The notes under the pieces are model-generated. The model saw nothing but the letters and a program-made list of their open reading frames with translations. It was not told the DNA's origin and made no database searches. A program made the position numbers and the translations under genes. 64,000 bases of DNA, taken from positions 78,673 to 142,672 of the forward strand of contig NZ_WBVP01000010.1 of assembly GCF_008933155.1 (NCBI RefSeq). The letters are read 5' to 3'. The DNA is from Aliivibrio finisterrensis. Lineage in GTDB: Bacteria > Pseudomonadota > Gammaproteobacteria > Enterobacterales > Vibrionaceae. Shown piece after piece: positions 46,066-57,300 of the stretch (position 1 is the stretch's first letter; each line of letters starts with the position of its first letter).

Positions 46066-47166
46066 CTATGAAGAACTTAATTCAAGCTTAAAACTGCTAC
46101 ACCCTAAACTGTTTAAAAGTAAGCTATTTTGCTGTGCAATAGGGAAACGATGTACCTTGTTATTTTCGGCTCCCTGAGTTAATTGTTCGCTTCCTCGTAC
46201 CACACTGCGCTCTTTCTGATTATCCCATACGGCATCAAGCCCTGCAGATAAAATAAAGATGGCCTCATCAGCAAAATCGACATACCCAAACATCCCTGAC
46301 ATAGGGGAAGAATGTGCCATCGCTGTCATTCCTTTTTCAATCGAAGCAACCATTTTTGGTATTGTATTTAATGTAATATTTTGATCTCGGATCAAATCAT
46401 TAAAAAATGCCCGGATCAGTAAGCAAGAAACGACACTGCTCTCACCACCAGTATTAGAATCCACCAAATAGAAAAATAAACGACCATCTAATAACCATTC
46501 GTAATCAAAAATCAGTGGCATGACGTCAGTTGATTGAAGAAGACGATAGCCAAGTTTCCAATCTCCATGCTGAGCATCACTCTCAGGCAACAACTCAAAT
46601 AAAAGTTCTCTGCCTATATTAGGTTCATTTTGTAAATGCTCTAAGTGCCAATGAAATTCGTCATTACAGCTTTTATCAAGCTCTGATGTTCTAAACCATT
46701 GACTAGAAAAGTCCTGCATTCGTTGAGAACTCTCTTCACTTAGCTTTAACGCCGATACCAATGATTTAATCAAAATAGAAATATCATTGATAGGCTTAAC
46801 TAAAAAATCTTTTGCTCCTAAACGCAACACTTTGGCCACGTCTTGCATATCTCCAGTGCCTGAAATGACAATGATTGGCAACATTGGGTATTCTAAAACG
46901 GCTTCCTCAACAAACTCGATGCCATTTAAGATTGGCATCGCTAAATCACATAACAACACATCAGGTAATGCGTTTTGTAATATTTTCAGCCCTTCTAAGC
47001 CATTACAGGCTTCTTTTACATTGCATGAATAACTTTCTAAAACCGCTTTTACCATACATCGAAAAACAGGATCGTCATCAACAATCAATACATCTTTATT
47101 AAAAAGTAAATCTTCTACTGGTGCTTTAACTTCATCTACATTTTTTTCGCACTGCTCTATCGACAT
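46066..47166 (-). CDS. rssB: RssB-like response regulator with degenerate PP2C-type output domain
   Basis: 366 residues. The receiver domain is at about 25-150, with the acidic pair VDDDPVFR, phosphoacceptor Asp in VLLCDLAMPILNG, IIVISGTGDMQDVAKVL and the Lys of DFLVKPIND. A helical linker with SSQWFRTSE follows, then a PP2C/SpoIIE-like domain (YLVDSNTGGESSVVSCLLIR). The receiver and the FR-x-W-like linker resemble E. coli RssB, the RpoS adaptor for ClpXP whose PP2C domain is inactive. RpoS control is therefore likely but inferred. Single gene, divergent from a LysR regulator. Confidence 0.8.
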   Translation of the reverse strand: MSIEQCEKNVDEVKAPVEDLLFNKDVLIVDDDPVFRCMVKAVLESYSCNVKEACNGLEGLKILQNALPDVLLCDLAMPILNGIEFVEEAVLEYPMLPIIVISGTGDMQDVAKVLRLGAKDFLVKPINDISILIKSLVSALKLSEESSQRMQDFSSQWFRTSELDKSCNDEFHWHLEHLQNEPNIGRELLFELLPESDAQHGDWKLGYRLLQSTDVMPLIFDYEWLLDGRLFFYLVDSNTGGESSVVSCLLIRAFFNDLIRDQNITLNTIPKMVASIEKGMTAMAHSSPMSGMFGYVDFADEAIFILSAGLDAVWDNQKERSVVRGSEQLTQGAENNKVHRFPIAQQNSLLLNSLGCSSFKLELSSS

Positions 47167-47417
47167 ACGACAACCCTCTGCACGTTCCTTAGCAAATAAT
47201 GGATACTTCCTTTATTGTTATTATTACTTAAAATAAATTTAGTTCTATATTGAGTGGAGCACAAATGTTTTTAGATAAGATTATTAATAACTGCGAAGAA
47301 ATTAGCAAAAATGCTCTTTTATTTATAGAATTTCACTTTAGTTGACTTATAACAACACGTCCCTTACTGTTTTAGTTACACTTTAGCGCTCGAAAAAACA
47401 GAGAGTATCTTAATATA

Positions 47418-48293
47418 ATGAAGTTAGATGATTTAAATTTGTTTCGACAGGTTGTTGATAATGGCAGCTATACTGCCGCCTCAAGAAAAACCCTAATCCC
47501 TGTTGCGACAATTACTCGTCGGATTCAAGCCTTAGAAGATTCTTTAGATATTCGCTTACTTAATCGCCACGCTCGCAAGTTATCACTAACAGAAGCGGGA
47601 CAAAAGTTTTATGATGAATGCGCCCCAATTTTAGCGACCTTAGTTAATACCAGTGAATGCCTAGGTGAAGAGTGCCGCGGCGCTGCTGGTAAATTAAAAA
47701 TCGCAGCTCCCTCAAACCTGACCAAACGCATGATTCAACCTATCTTAAATAAGTTTATGCTGATCTATCCTAATATCAGTATTAACTTAACTATGAGCAA
47801 CCAACCAGAACAGCTTGACCCAACTGATTGGGATATTATTTTCCGTGTTGGAAAGCAAAGAGACTCGTCACTTATTGCTCGTCAAATTGGATCTTTAGAA
47901 GATATTTTAGTCGCTAGCCCTGCTTATTTAGAAGCAAATTCAGAGCCAACACACGCACAAGAGTTACATGAACACCATTTATTAAAAGGCAACCCTTTAA
48001 TGCGTTGGCGTTTAACGAATAATGATGGTGAATCTGTCACAATTACTGATGCTGGGCGTTTTGAGGCGAGTGAACTTAATGTAATTCGAATGGCTTGTTC
48101 TGATGGTTTAGGGATAACGCTAATGCCAGATATCATGATCCGCCAATACCTTGCTGATGGCTCACTAGTACGCGTTCTTAAAGACTGGTCAGCGAATCCT
48201 AGAGATATTTATATGATTTATAACCATAAAGATCATCAACCTGAAAAAGTCCGTCTTTTTATTGATTTCGTAAGTAGCCACGTACCAAGTTAA
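47418..48293 (+). CDS. LysR-family transcriptional regulator
   Basis: 291 residues. The N-terminal winged HTH (MKLDDLNLFRQVVDNGSYTA, TLIPVATITRRIQALEDSL) is followed by a substrate domain with KLKIAAPSNLTKRMIQPIL. Target genes are unknown; the divergent rssB-like gene starts 250 bp away and is one candidate. It ends at a terminator shared with purF. Confidence 0.92.
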   Translation: MKLDDLNLFRQVVDNGSYTAASRKTLIPVATITRRIQALEDSLDIRLLNRHARKLSLTEAGQKFYDECAPILATLVNTSECLGEECRGAAGKLKIAAPSNLTKRMIQPILNKFMLIYPNISINLTMSNQPEQLDPTDWDIIFRVGKQRDSSLIARQIGSLEDILVASPAYLEANSEPTHAQELHEHHLLKGNPLMRWRLTNNDGESVTITDAGRFEASELNVIRMACSDGLGITLMPDIMIRQYLADGSLVRVLKDWSANPRDIYMIYNHKDHQPEKVRLFIDFVSSHVPS

Positions 48294-48326
48294 TACGACA
48301 ACACATTTCAGGATAGACACACATAC

Positions 48327-48362
48327 AAAAAAAGCCTGTGATAACAGATATCACAGGCTTTT
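48327..48362. terminator. bidirectional terminator between lysR and purF
   Basis: AAAAGCCTGTGATA-ACAGA-TATCACAGGCTTTT, a 14-bp perfect stem. Confidence 0.93.
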
Positions 48363-48375
48363 CTTTAGACGAAAT

Positions 48376-49890
48376 TTAAATTTCTTCGTTATAAATATCT
48401 AAGCTTGCTACATTTTGAGCTTCATGATCTTTTTTTGCATCGTCACCACGTAAACTTTCTAAATACTCTAAGTAATTTTGGTCTACATCACCAGTTACAT
48501 AATGCGCATTAAAAACTGAGGTTTCAAAGCGTTCAATTTCACGGTTACCACAACCGACAGCATCAACTAAATCTGACAGATCTTGGAAGATTAATGCGTC
48601 AGCACCAATTTGCTTACAGATTTCATCCACTTCACGACCATGAGCAATTAACTCATTTGCACTTGGCATATCAATACCGTATACGTTCGGGAAACGAATC
48701 TCTGGCGCAGCTGATACCATGTAAACATTTTTAGCACCTGAATCTCGTGCCATTTCAATGATCTGCTCAGAAGTAGTACCACGAACAATTGAGTCATCAA
48801 CCAGCAGTACATTCTTATCTTTAAATTCTGAACGAATAGCGTTTAATTTACGACGTACCGATTTTTTACGTTCTTGCTGACCTGGCATAATAAACGTACG
48901 GCCAACATAACGGTTTTTCACAAACCCTTGGCGGTAAGGCTTATTAATAATTTGAGCAATCTCAAGGGCAATATCGCATGAAGTTTCAGGGATAGGTAAA
49001 ACTACATCTATCTCTAGATCTTCCCATTCACGTTTGATTTTTTCACCCAAACGCTTACCCATTTCAACTCGTGCACTGTATACCGAAATTTTATCAATAA
49101 ATGAATCTGGACGAGCAAAGTAAACGAATTCAAAGATACATGGATTTAACTTTGGATCATGCGCACATTGTTGTGTATATAGACCACCTTCAAATGGTGC
49201 ATATATCGCTTCACCTGGTGCTACGTCACGCACAAAATCAAAACCAACAGCATCAAGAGCGACGGATTCAGACGCTACCATATACTCTGTACGGCCTTCT
49301 ACTTCACGTTTACCTAGGCATAATGGACGAATGCCATTTGGATCACGGAAAGCAACCATTCCATGACCAATCACCATTGCCGTTACCGCATAAGCACCAC
49401 GAATTTGTTCATGTACTTTAGCTACTGTTTTAAAGATATCGTCTTGAGTGAGTGGGTAATTCTTAGATTCATCAAGATGGTGAGCAAAGATGTTTAATAA
49501 TACTTCTGAATCAGAAGTCGTATTAACATGGCGACGCTCTTGTTCAAATAAAGTCTCACGGATTTCATTCGCATTGGTTAAGTTACCATTGTGCGCTAAT
49601 GTGATCCCAAAAGGAGAGTTTACATAGAAAGGTTGTGCTTCTGAGGCACTAGAACTACCTGCTGTAGGGTATCGAACATGTCCAATACCAACGTTACCTT
49701 GTAGGCGTTGCATGTGTTTTGTTTCAAACACATCCTTCACCAAACCGTTCGCCTTTCTCAGACGGAAACGATTGCTTTCTATGGTAATAATACCAGCAGC
49801 ATCTTGGCCACGATGTTGTAGCACTGTTAAAGCGTCATAGATTGACTGGTTTACTGGTGTTGCGCCCACGATTCCAACAATACCGCACAT
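48376..49890 (-). CDS. purF: amidophosphoribosyltransferase
   Basis: 504 residues. Class II glutamine amidotransferase with the nucleophile Cys2 (MCGIVGIVG), and the PRPP motif [18 protein letters not shown] near residue 370. First committed step of purine synthesis. It follows cvpA and lies downstream of a perfect PurR operator, as in E. coli. Confidence 0.97.
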   Translation of the reverse strand: MCGIVGIVGATPVNQSIYDALTVLQHRGQDAAGIITIESNRFRLRKANGLVKDVFETKHMQRLQGNVGIGHVRYPTAGSSSASEAQPFYVNSPFGITLAHNGNLTNANEIRETLFEQERRHVNTTSDSEVLLNIFAHHLDESKNYPLTQDDIFKTVAKVHEQIRGAYAVTAMVIGHGMVAFRDPNGIRPLCLGKREVEGRTEYMVASESVALDAVGFDFVRDVAPGEAIYAPFEGGLYTQQCAHDPKLNPCIFEFVYFARPDSFIDKISVYSARVEMGKRLGEKIKREWEDLEIDVVLPIPETSCDIALEIAQIINKPYRQGFVKNRYVGRTFIMPGQQERKKSVRRKLNAIRSEFKDKNVLLVDDSIVRGTTSEQIIEMARDSGAKNVYMVSAAPEIRFPNVYGIDMPSANELIAHGREVDEICKQIGADALIFQDLSDLVDAVGCGNREIERFETSVFNAHYVTGDVDQNYLEYLESLRGDDAKKDHEAQNVASLDIYNEEI

Positions 49891-49924
49891 GTCCTAGAGT
49901 CCTCAATTTGCTAAAAAACTGGCG

Positions 49925-50416
49925 CTATTTAGCGCCAGGAAGAAAACTTGATGTATCCTTTAAGTAATCAAAGAACCACGCAATTACAACCTTAAACTGA
50001 GGTATTAATTGCGATTGCTTCCACCACTCTGAATCTGATAATGACGTAAAGGCATCAATGAAGAATAGAACCGCTGCAATAATTAGCACGCCCCTTAATC
50101 CACCAAAGACAATCCCTAAAATCCTATCTGTTCCTGACAACCCTGTTTTTTGTACTAATTGACCAACAACATAGTTAACAACAGCACCAACAATTAAGGT
50201 TGCCACAAACAAGGCAGCTATCGCACTGCCATTTCTTATCATTTCATCATGTATATTTGTAAAATACGCTGCTAATTTAGGATAGAAGTTACTGGCAACA
50301 AAAAAGGCACCAAACCATATCACTAATGACAATGCTTCTTTTACAAATCCTCTAACCAAACTGATTAAAGCTGATAGGCTAATAACACCTAAAATGACAA
50401 AATCGATCCAAATCAT
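49925..50416 (-). CDS. cvpA: CvpA family membrane protein
   Basis: 163 residues with four hydrophobic helices, beginning [20 protein letters not shown]. Required for colicin V production in E. coli; its general role is unclear. It is 34 bp ahead of purF and shares its PurR-type promoter. Confidence 0.95.
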   Translation of the reverse strand: MIWIDFVILGVISLSALISLVRGFVKEALSLVIWFGAFFVASNFYPKLAAYFTNIHDEMIRNGSAIAALFVATLIVGAVVNYVVGQLVQKTGLSGTDRILGIVFGGLRGVLIIAAVLFFIDAFTSLSDSEWWKQSQLIPQFKVVIAWFFDYLKDTSSFLPGAK

Positions 50417-50442
50417 AATTTATCTTTTCTCTGTTGCTGCGC

Positions 50443-50470
50443 ATTTTAACAGAAAAATCCGCTACGCAAA
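50443..50470 (-). promoter_or_regulatory. predicted cvpA-purF promoter
   Basis: Minus strand: TTTGCG (-35), 16-base spacer, TAAAAT (-10), 27 bp before the cvpA ATG. The -35 lies inside the PurR box, so PurR would block it directly. Confidence 0.6.
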
Positions 50471-50479
50471 CGTTTTCTT
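50464..50479. promoter_or_regulatory. PurR operator upstream of cvpA-purF
   Basis: ACGCAAACGTTTTCTT matches the PurR consensus ANGCAANCGNTTNCNT at every defined position. It overlaps the dedD stop codon and the predicted cvpA -35. The E. coli cvpA-purF operon is controlled by PurR from an equivalent place. Confidence 0.88.
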
Positions 50480-51038
50480 ATGGGTTTAGTGGTGTAAATT
50501 TAAGCAATTGACCATTTAAGCCAGTTATTTCTTTTAATTTCGGTAGTTGTTTTTCAAGATCCGATTTTGAAATATCTGGGCCAACAGCAACTCTCACTAA
50601 ATCTCCTTTCTGAGGTTCTTTAGGGAAAGTATGCGCCTGGAAACCTTGCTTACGTAATTTAAGCGCTAGATTTTGAGCATTATCTGCATTTCTAAACACG
50701 CCAAGCTGGATTATCCATGCGCTTTTTGCGTAATCAATTTTCGGTGCTTCAACTGCTGGTTTTTTCTCTACAATGTGAAGTACTTCTTTTTCTGGCTCTG
50801 CTTCTGTCGACTCAATGGTCACCTCTACAGGCTCCCCAGGAAGTTCAGCATCAAAATCTACTGGCTCTTGTATCTCAAATTGCTCTACATCTTTAGAGAG
50901 CTCTGGTTTAATTGGAATGCTTGCAAATTCTTCTTGGTAGTGTTTTTTCTTACCATCAAATACATCAGGTAAAACAATTACCCCAATAGCAACCAATATA
51001 ATAGTTCCGACTAGACGTCGCTGAAATGGACTAGACAC
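50478..51038 (-). CDS. dedD: DedD, SPOR-domain cell-division protein
   Basis: 186 residues: a short basic cytoplasmic start (MSSPFQRRLVGT), one membrane helix (IILVAIGVIVLPDVFDG), an acidic linker and a C-terminal SPOR domain (SAWIIQLGVFRNADNAQNLA). SPOR domains bind denuded septal peptidoglycan. Lies between folC and cvpA as in E. coli. Confidence 0.93.
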   Translation of the reverse strand: MSSPFQRRLVGTIILVAIGVIVLPDVFDGKKKHYQEEFASIPIKPELSKDVEQFEIQEPVDFDAELPGEPVEVTIESTEAEPEKEVLHIVEKKPAVEAPKIDYAKSAWIIQLGVFRNADNAQNLALKLRKQGFQAHTFPKEPQKGDLVRVAVGPDISKSDLEKQLPKLKEITGLNGQLLKFTPLNP

Positions 51039-51047
51039 TTATGTTCC

Positions 51048-52328
51048 TTATGCTTCTTGTTTCCAGTAATCCCATACCTCACCAACCGTATGGAAAGAAC
51101 CGAAGACTAAAATTAAATCATCATTTTCAGCCTGTTGTAAGGCTACTTTAAAAGCATCAACTGGTGATGAATATTCTGTTATTTCTTCTGATAAAACCGC
51201 AGTTAACTCACTTGCATTCGCTGCTCGTGGGCCAGATAAAGATGCAGGATACCAAACATCAATCACTCCCGTGAACTCACTCAAGGTCGATTTAATGTCT
51301 TTATCATGTAACATGCCGACTACTGCATGTACTTTCTTATTTGGGAAACGCTGTCTTATTTGTTGTACGAGATAATTTGCTGAATGTGGGTTGTGCGCAA
51401 CATCAAGAATAATTGTTGGCTCAGCTTCTCCGTTACCACGACTTAAACGCTGCATTCGGCCCGGTAAACTAGCAAGTTTCAAACCTTCGACAATATTCAC
51501 ATCACTCAGTTCTAATCCAGACGTACCTAACGCCATTATCGCTGTTGCTGCATTCGCTAAAGGTAAATTTGGTAACGGTAAGTTATCTAGATCAAACGCC
51601 CCACTTTTCCATGTCCATGTTTGCGTCTCAGGATTCACGCTATAATCAAACTGGTAGCCTACTTGATATAAATCCGCTCCGATGTCATCCGCATGAGCTG
51701 CGACACTTGATGGAGGATTTGGTTGGCCACAGATCGCTGGCTTTTCAGAGCGGTAGATCCCTGCTTTTTCAAAACCAATCACTTCAATGTCATCACCAAG
51801 CCAATCAACATGATCAACCGCGAGACTCGTGATAATAGAAACGTCATGATCCACCACATTTGTCGCATCTAAACGCCCGCCTAAGCCAACTTCTAAAAGG
51901 ACAACATCAACTTGATGTGCTTTAAACGCCCACAAAGCAGATAGCGTTCCGAACTCAAAAAGACTTAATGATGTTTCTTTACGCCACGCTTCAATAGCAG
52001 CAAAAGATTGAGAGATAAGAGAATCAGATAAATCGTTACCATTAATACGAATACGTTCGTTATAACGAATAAGGTGAGGGGAGCTATAAACACCAACACG
52101 ATAGCCCGCATTAATTAAAATAGATTCCATTAATGCGCAAGTTGAACCTTTGCCGTTCGTTCCTGCAACTGTAATTACCGTTGATGCTGGTTTTGTTAAT
52201 TTTGCTCGTTGTGCAACACGCTGAACGCGCTCAAGGCCTAAATCAATTGCACTTGTATGAATGCTTTCTAAATAACGAAGCCACACCGATAAATCAGATG
52301 TGGCTTTCGGAGAATCAAATGATGTCAT
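51048..52328 (-). CDS. folC: dihydrofolate/folylpolyglutamate synthase
   Basis: 426 residues, Mur-ligase fold: ITVAGTNGKGSTCALMESIL (ATP site), VLLEVGLGGRLDATNVVD, SLAVDHVDWLGDD, and DVAHNPHSANYLV in the C-terminal domain. Adds glutamate to dihydropteroate and to folates. Ten bp before dedD, so co-transcribed. Confidence 0.96.
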   Translation of the reverse strand: MTSFDSPKATSDLSVWLRYLESIHTSAIDLGLERVQRVAQRAKLTKPASTVITVAGTNGKGSTCALMESILINAGYRVGVYSSPHLIRYNERIRINGNDLSDSLISQSFAAIEAWRKETSLSLFEFGTLSALWAFKAHQVDVVLLEVGLGGRLDATNVVDHDVSIITSLAVDHVDWLGDDIEVIGFEKAGIYRSEKPAICGQPNPPSSVAAHADDIGADLYQVGYQFDYSVNPETQTWTWKSGAFDLDNLPLPNLPLANAATAIMALGTSGLELSDVNIVEGLKLASLPGRMQRLSRGNGEAEPTIILDVAHNPHSANYLVQQIRQRFPNKKVHAVVGMLHDKDIKSTLSEFTGVIDVWYPASLSGPRAANASELTAVLSEEITEYSSPVDAFKVALQQAENDDLILVFGSFHTVGEVWDYWKQEA

Positions 52329-52428
52329 AATTCAACTACTTCACTGACGGAATAGAGTGACAGTATATATGACTTAGGTTGCTGTTTTAAGTAAGAACTA
52401 GCAACCTTGCTCGCATTTGATTTAATTT

Positions 52429-53313
52429 TTACTTTGCACCGTCAACAGGAACAACTAATGGCGATAACTGGTTTGTCATTTTAGCCATTAAGCCACCAAT
52501 ACGTTGACGCATTTCACGACGATCAACAATCATGTCTATCGCACCATGCTCAAGTAGGAATTCACTACGTTGGAAGCCTTCCGGTAGATCTTCACGTACA
52601 GTTTGCTCAATAACACGACGACCAGCAAAACCGATTAGGGCTTTTGGTTCACCGATATTAATATCACCTAGCATTGCTAAACTTGCAGATACACCACCCA
52701 TTGTTGGGTCAGTTAGTACAGAGAAAAATGGTAGGCCTTTACGAGACAAACGTGCAAGAGCAGCACTTGTTTTTGCCATTTGCATTAGAGACATAAGTGC
52801 CTCTTGCATACGTGCGCCACCACTTGCAGAGAAACATACAAGAGGACAGTTATTTTCAATTGCAGCATCTACCGCTTTAACAAAGCGAGCACCAACAACA
52901 GAACCCATTGAACCACCCATAAATGAGAATTCAAATGCACAAGCAACAACTGGAAGCTCTAATAGAGTCCCTTTCATTACCACTAACGCATCAGTTTCAT
53001 TACTTGATTTTTGCGCAGCAGAAATACGATCTTTATAACGCTTTGAGTCTTTAAACTTCAAAACATCTTTTGGTTCTAGCTCTTGGCCAATTTCCACACG
53101 ACCTTCAACATCTAAAAATGTTTCTAAACGTTTACGTGCTTTCATGCGCATATGGTGGTCACACTTAGGACACACTTCTAGGTTACGCTCTAACTCTGCA
53201 GAATATAGAACCTGTTCACATGACGTACATTTCGTCCAAACCCCTTCAGGGATCGATGCTTTACGTGAACTAACAATATTGCTTGTATTAAAAATCTTTT
53301 CAAGCCAACTCAT
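52429..53313 (-). CDS. accD: acetyl-CoA carboxylase carboxyltransferase beta subunit
   Basis: 294 residues from ATG 53313, preceded by GAAAGGTCG; the longer frame adds 18 unsupported residues. N-terminal C4 zinc ribbon ([10 protein letters not shown] and CPKCDHH), crotonase-type carboxyltransferase core with [20 protein letters not shown] and [18 protein letters not shown]. Commits acetyl-CoA to fatty acids with AccA. Confidence 0.97.
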   Translation of the reverse strand: MSWLEKIFNTSNIVSSRKASIPEGVWTKCTSCEQVLYSAELERNLEVCPKCDHHMRMKARKRLETFLDVEGRVEIGQELEPKDVLKFKDSKRYKDRISAAQKSSNETDALVVMKGTLLELPVVACAFEFSFMGGSMGSVVGARFVKAVDAAIENNCPLVCFSASGGARMQEALMSLMQMAKTSAALARLSRKGLPFFSVLTDPTMGGVSASLAMLGDINIGEPKALIGFAGRRVIEQTVREDLPEGFQRSEFLLEHGAIDMIVDRREMRQRIGGLMAKMTNQLSPLVVPVDGAK

Positions 53314-53490
53314 GGACGACCTTTCTATTAGTGATCTCTCGCACCATCGCAAGAGAAATAAATTCAATTAATTAGATTAAACCATAAATAACAGCCAGTG
53401 TAGATAAAAAACTGGTTGTACCTATTTTCAATATTGAACCTACATCAACTTTTTGTTTATTAAATAGGCGTATTTAATATAGATGTAATA

Positions 53491-54279
53491 TCAGTTATCA
53501 GCTAAAAATAATGGGCCTAGTGGTACTCGCGGTAGTTCCCACTCCTGCGGATAATCAACATCAATGAGATATAGTCCTTCTGCTTTTGCTGTTGCTCCGG
53601 CTAATTTACGGTCTTTCGCTTCTAATAGCCACTGTATCCATTCTGGTTTTTGTTTGCCTTTACCAACCTGAATTAAACTGCCAGTAATGTTACGAACCAT
53701 GTGATGAACAAAGGCATTTGCTTTAATATCAATAACAATAAAATCACCATGACGAGTGACTTTAAGGTGCATCAAATTACGCCAAGGACTACGAGATTGG
53801 CAGTGTATTGCTCTAAAAGAAGTAAAGTCATTCTCACCGAGTAAATACTGCCCAGCTTGATGCATTAGGTCTGCATTTAACGGTTCGTGATAATGACTAA
53901 CACCGTGCCCTAAGATTGCTGGACGAAGACGGTTGTTGTAAATAATATATCGGTAACGTCGCGCTGTTGCTGTAAAACGAGCATGGAAATCGTCGTTCAC
54001 TTCCTTTGCCCAACGAACGGCGATGTTCTTTGGCAAATTAGCGTTCGCTCCCATCATCCATGCTGCGAGTTTGCGAGTACTTGTTGTATCAAAATGAACA
54101 ACTTGTCCGGTACCATGCACACCAGCATCTGTTCTACCTGCACACATCACTTCAATTGGTTCATTTGCAACAATTGTTAAGGCTTTTTCTAATTCCGCCT
54201 GGACGCTATTAACGTCTTTCTGACGCTGCCAACCATAGTAATCGGCACCATCGTATTCAATACATAAAGCTATTCGCAT
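53491..54279 (-). CDS. truA: tRNA pseudouridine(38-40) synthase
   Basis: 262 residues. N-terminal [20 protein letters not shown], the catalytic Asp51 in [19 protein letters not shown], and [19 protein letters not shown]. Modifies U38-U40 in the anticodon arm. Position between hubP and accD is the conserved Vibrio order. Confidence 0.97.
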   Translation of the reverse strand: MRIALCIEYDGADYYGWQRQKDVNSVQAELEKALTIVANEPIEVMCAGRTDAGVHGTGQVVHFDTTSTRKLAAWMMGANANLPKNIAVRWAKEVNDDFHARFTATARRYRYIIYNNRLRPAILGHGVSHYHEPLNADLMHQAGQYLLGENDFTSFRAIHCQSRSPWRNLMHLKVTRHGDFIVIDIKANAFVHHMVRNITGSLIQVGKGKQKPEWIQWLLEAKDRKLAGATAKAEGLYLIDVDYPQEWELPRVPLGPLFLADN

Positions 54280-54316
54280 GAGATTTGATTCTTTTTATTC
54301 AATTATACGTCATTAT

Positions 54317-54351
54317 AAAAAAAGGCGGGGCTCACTGCCACCGCCTTTTTT
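54317..54351. terminator. terminator between hubP and truA
   Basis: AAAAAGGCGGGGCTCACTGCCACCGCCTTTTTT region: the outer stem AAAAAGGCGG pairs with CCGCCTTTTT, with A and T runs on both sides. Confidence 0.88.
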
Positions 54352-54369
54352 AAGATTGTTTTCTTAAAG

Positions 54370-57300
54370 TTAGCCTAGTTGCTTCATTAATTTTTCAGCT
54401 TCAACTTTTAGTTGCGCATCATCACTGCGAAGAACCTCTTCAAGTAACTCTAAAGCACCTTTATCATCAGACATTTCAATATAGGCTCTCGCTAAATCAA
54501 GCTTACTTTGAACGTCACTATTTACATCAACATCATGAGAGCCTACGTTACCTAGCATATCGGGAAAGTCATCTAACCCAACATCTAAATTAAGGTCTTC
54601 TTCTTCGAAGGTTGATTTATCTCCGTTTTCAGTTTCTGCAATTAGTGCTTCAATACTTAAAAAGCGATCATCACCATGGGGATCATTAGCGAAGTTTGGT
54701 TGTTCTGCCCAATCTTCATCTTCCACCTCAGAGTCCATGCTTGATGTATTATCAAGATTGAATCCACTCCAATCGCTAGCACCATCATCAATCATGCTAT
54801 CAATGTCTAAACCAGCACTATCTAAGTGAGTTAACGCTTCTTTTTCTTCATCTGACACTCGTGAATGAAAATCAAAGGGCGCGACTTCTTTCTCATCTTC
54901 AACAGTTAATGACTCTTCTGGTTTGTCATCTTCGGTGGCATCAATATCGTCTTCTAAAGCAGCTAACGCATCTTCAATCGATAATCCTTCCAGATGATCT
55001 TCATCTGCTTCTTCATCTAAATCATCATTAGGCTGTGAAAAATCAACCGCACTACTTTCTAAAAAATCATCTAATGAGAAATCATTTTCATCAAGATCAT
55101 CTTCAATTTCTGACGCACTATCTACCGCTAGAGTTTCTTCCTCAAGGGCATTTCCTGTTATCGCATCTTCTGCTAACAGATCGTCTTCTAACTCAATTTG
55201 CTCTTCAGTCTGAAGTTCATTCAACTCTGTTGCTTCTAAAGACTCATCAAGATCAAACGAGAAATCAGTATCTTCATCTAACTCAGACTCTGTATTTTCT
55301 TCGATGTCTGCTTCTTCAGTTTCTGGTGAAAGCGCTGTTACTTCATCGGCTTCCAAGTCATCTTCTAAATTCGCAAATACGTCTTCTTCTGCCTCTACGA
55401 CTAACGGCGCTTCTTCAGTGAGTACTTCTTCTGTTAACAGATCGTCTTCTAGCTCAACTGGCTCTTCAGCTTGAAGTTCATTCAACTCTGTTTCTTCTAA
55501 AGACTCATCAAGGTCAAACGAGAAATCAGTATCTTCATCTAACCCAGACGCTATACTCTCTTCGATGTCTGCTTCTTCAGTTTCTGGTGAAAGCGTTGTT
55601 ACTTCATCGGCTTCCAAGTCATCTTCTAAATTAGCAAATGCGTTTTCTTCTGCCTCTGTCTTTTCTAATGAGTTATCAAGATCCAATGATGGTTCTGGTT
55701 CTGGTTTTGATACTAACTCTGACTCAAACAATGGGATATCATCGATTTCATCCTCTTCAGCTTCAACTAACCAATCTTCATCTCTAGGCGTGTCTTCTGA
55801 AAGCGATTCTGATGCTGCTACACCTTCAACGTCAACATCATCGCCAGTCTTTCCCAGCGCTTCATCACCTTCTTCAGAATCATCGCCAATTAGCTCATCT
55901 AATAGGGCGGTGCTGTCTTCATCAATCTTAATATCGTCGTCGTCACCTTCTGATAAGTACTCATCAAGTAATGAAGTGCTATCGTCATCAATTTCAATAT
56001 CATCTTCATCAGTTAGTTCATCATCTTCACCCAGTAACTCATCCAACAATGATGTGCTGTCTTCATCAACATCTAAATCAAGATCGTCTTCATCGTCTGA
56101 TTCGTCTAACAGATCATCCAATAATGCTGTACTGTCTTCATTCACATCTAAATCAAGATCGTCTTCAGTATTTAAGCTAATGTTATCTTTATCATTTGAG
56201 TCATCTAATAACTCATTAAACATTTCTGTATCACTATCCAAATCGATACTTTCAGCGTTTTCTTCTGGTTTATCTTCAATACCGGAAAGCAATGTTTTGA
56301 AATCTAACTCATCTTCAAGCGAATCACGGTTTGGCTCAGAAACTAGTTTTGTTTCTTCTTTTTCATCAAGGTCCCAGCCTTGATCTAGTTCTGACTCTTC
56401 TTCATCGGCATCCATTGATGAGAACAAATCATCAAGCATTGATTGATCTAATTCCCCGCCCTCTAGATCTTCATTTTCGTCTAATTCAGGCGTTGATTTA
56501 TCAAGTGTTGATAGATCGGAATCATCAATTAATGCTAAGTCAAAATCGTCATCTTCCGTTTCAAGATCGCTCTTTGAGAATAAATCACTGTCAAAATCAT
56601 TAAGTGCTTTTTCCATCTCTTCAAGGCCTAATGCTTTTTCTTCTACATCAACGGTTAGTGCACTTGAAGACATACCAAGGTCATCGTCAAGATCATCTAA
56701 GCTATCAAGGTCAAGATCATCAGATAGCATTGACTCTAAATCATCATCCTCATCTAATGAAGCAAATGGGTCATCATCATCTTCTGAATCTGTTTTTTCT
56801 GTTTCAAATTCAGCAAACAAATCATCATTAGAGTCTGAGTCATCGTTTCCAAATAAGAATTCATCATCGCTGAGATCACCTAAGATATCGTCATCATCAT
56901 CTAAGCTAATTTCTGGAATATCCTCACCCATATTAAAATTATCTTCTGGCATTGCTAATGCAGACGGCAATGGTGTGTCTGATGAGCTTTCTGTCGTTTC
57001 TTCCTCTTCTTCCTTCTTACGTCGAGATAAGAAGAAAGCAATTAGGCCAGCAATAAGCGCACCTGGAATAAGTGCAAGCAATGCAATTAAGCCCGGACTC
57101 GACGCTAAATTATCCATTGTGCTTGGTTCTGCTTTTTTCTCTGCTACCGCTAACTGTTTTTGTTCATTAATGAATTTTTCGACTTCATTCCGAATACGAT
57201 CTTCATCACTTAATTCATTTTTTAAGTTATCAACTTCATGCTGTACTTCAGCTAATCGTACACGTAGCTGGTGGTTATTTTCTTGAAGCGCGGTGAACTC

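Noticed and set aside
52376..52407. AGGTTGCT / AGCAACCT inverted repeat between accD and folC
   Set aside because: It has a 16-base loop and no T run, so a terminator is not supported.
55565..56383. Serine-rich 272-residue plus-strand frame
   Set aside because: It lies opposite the Asp/Glu-rich part of hubP; antisense of GAT/GAA-rich codons gives poly-Ser. It is a composition artefact.
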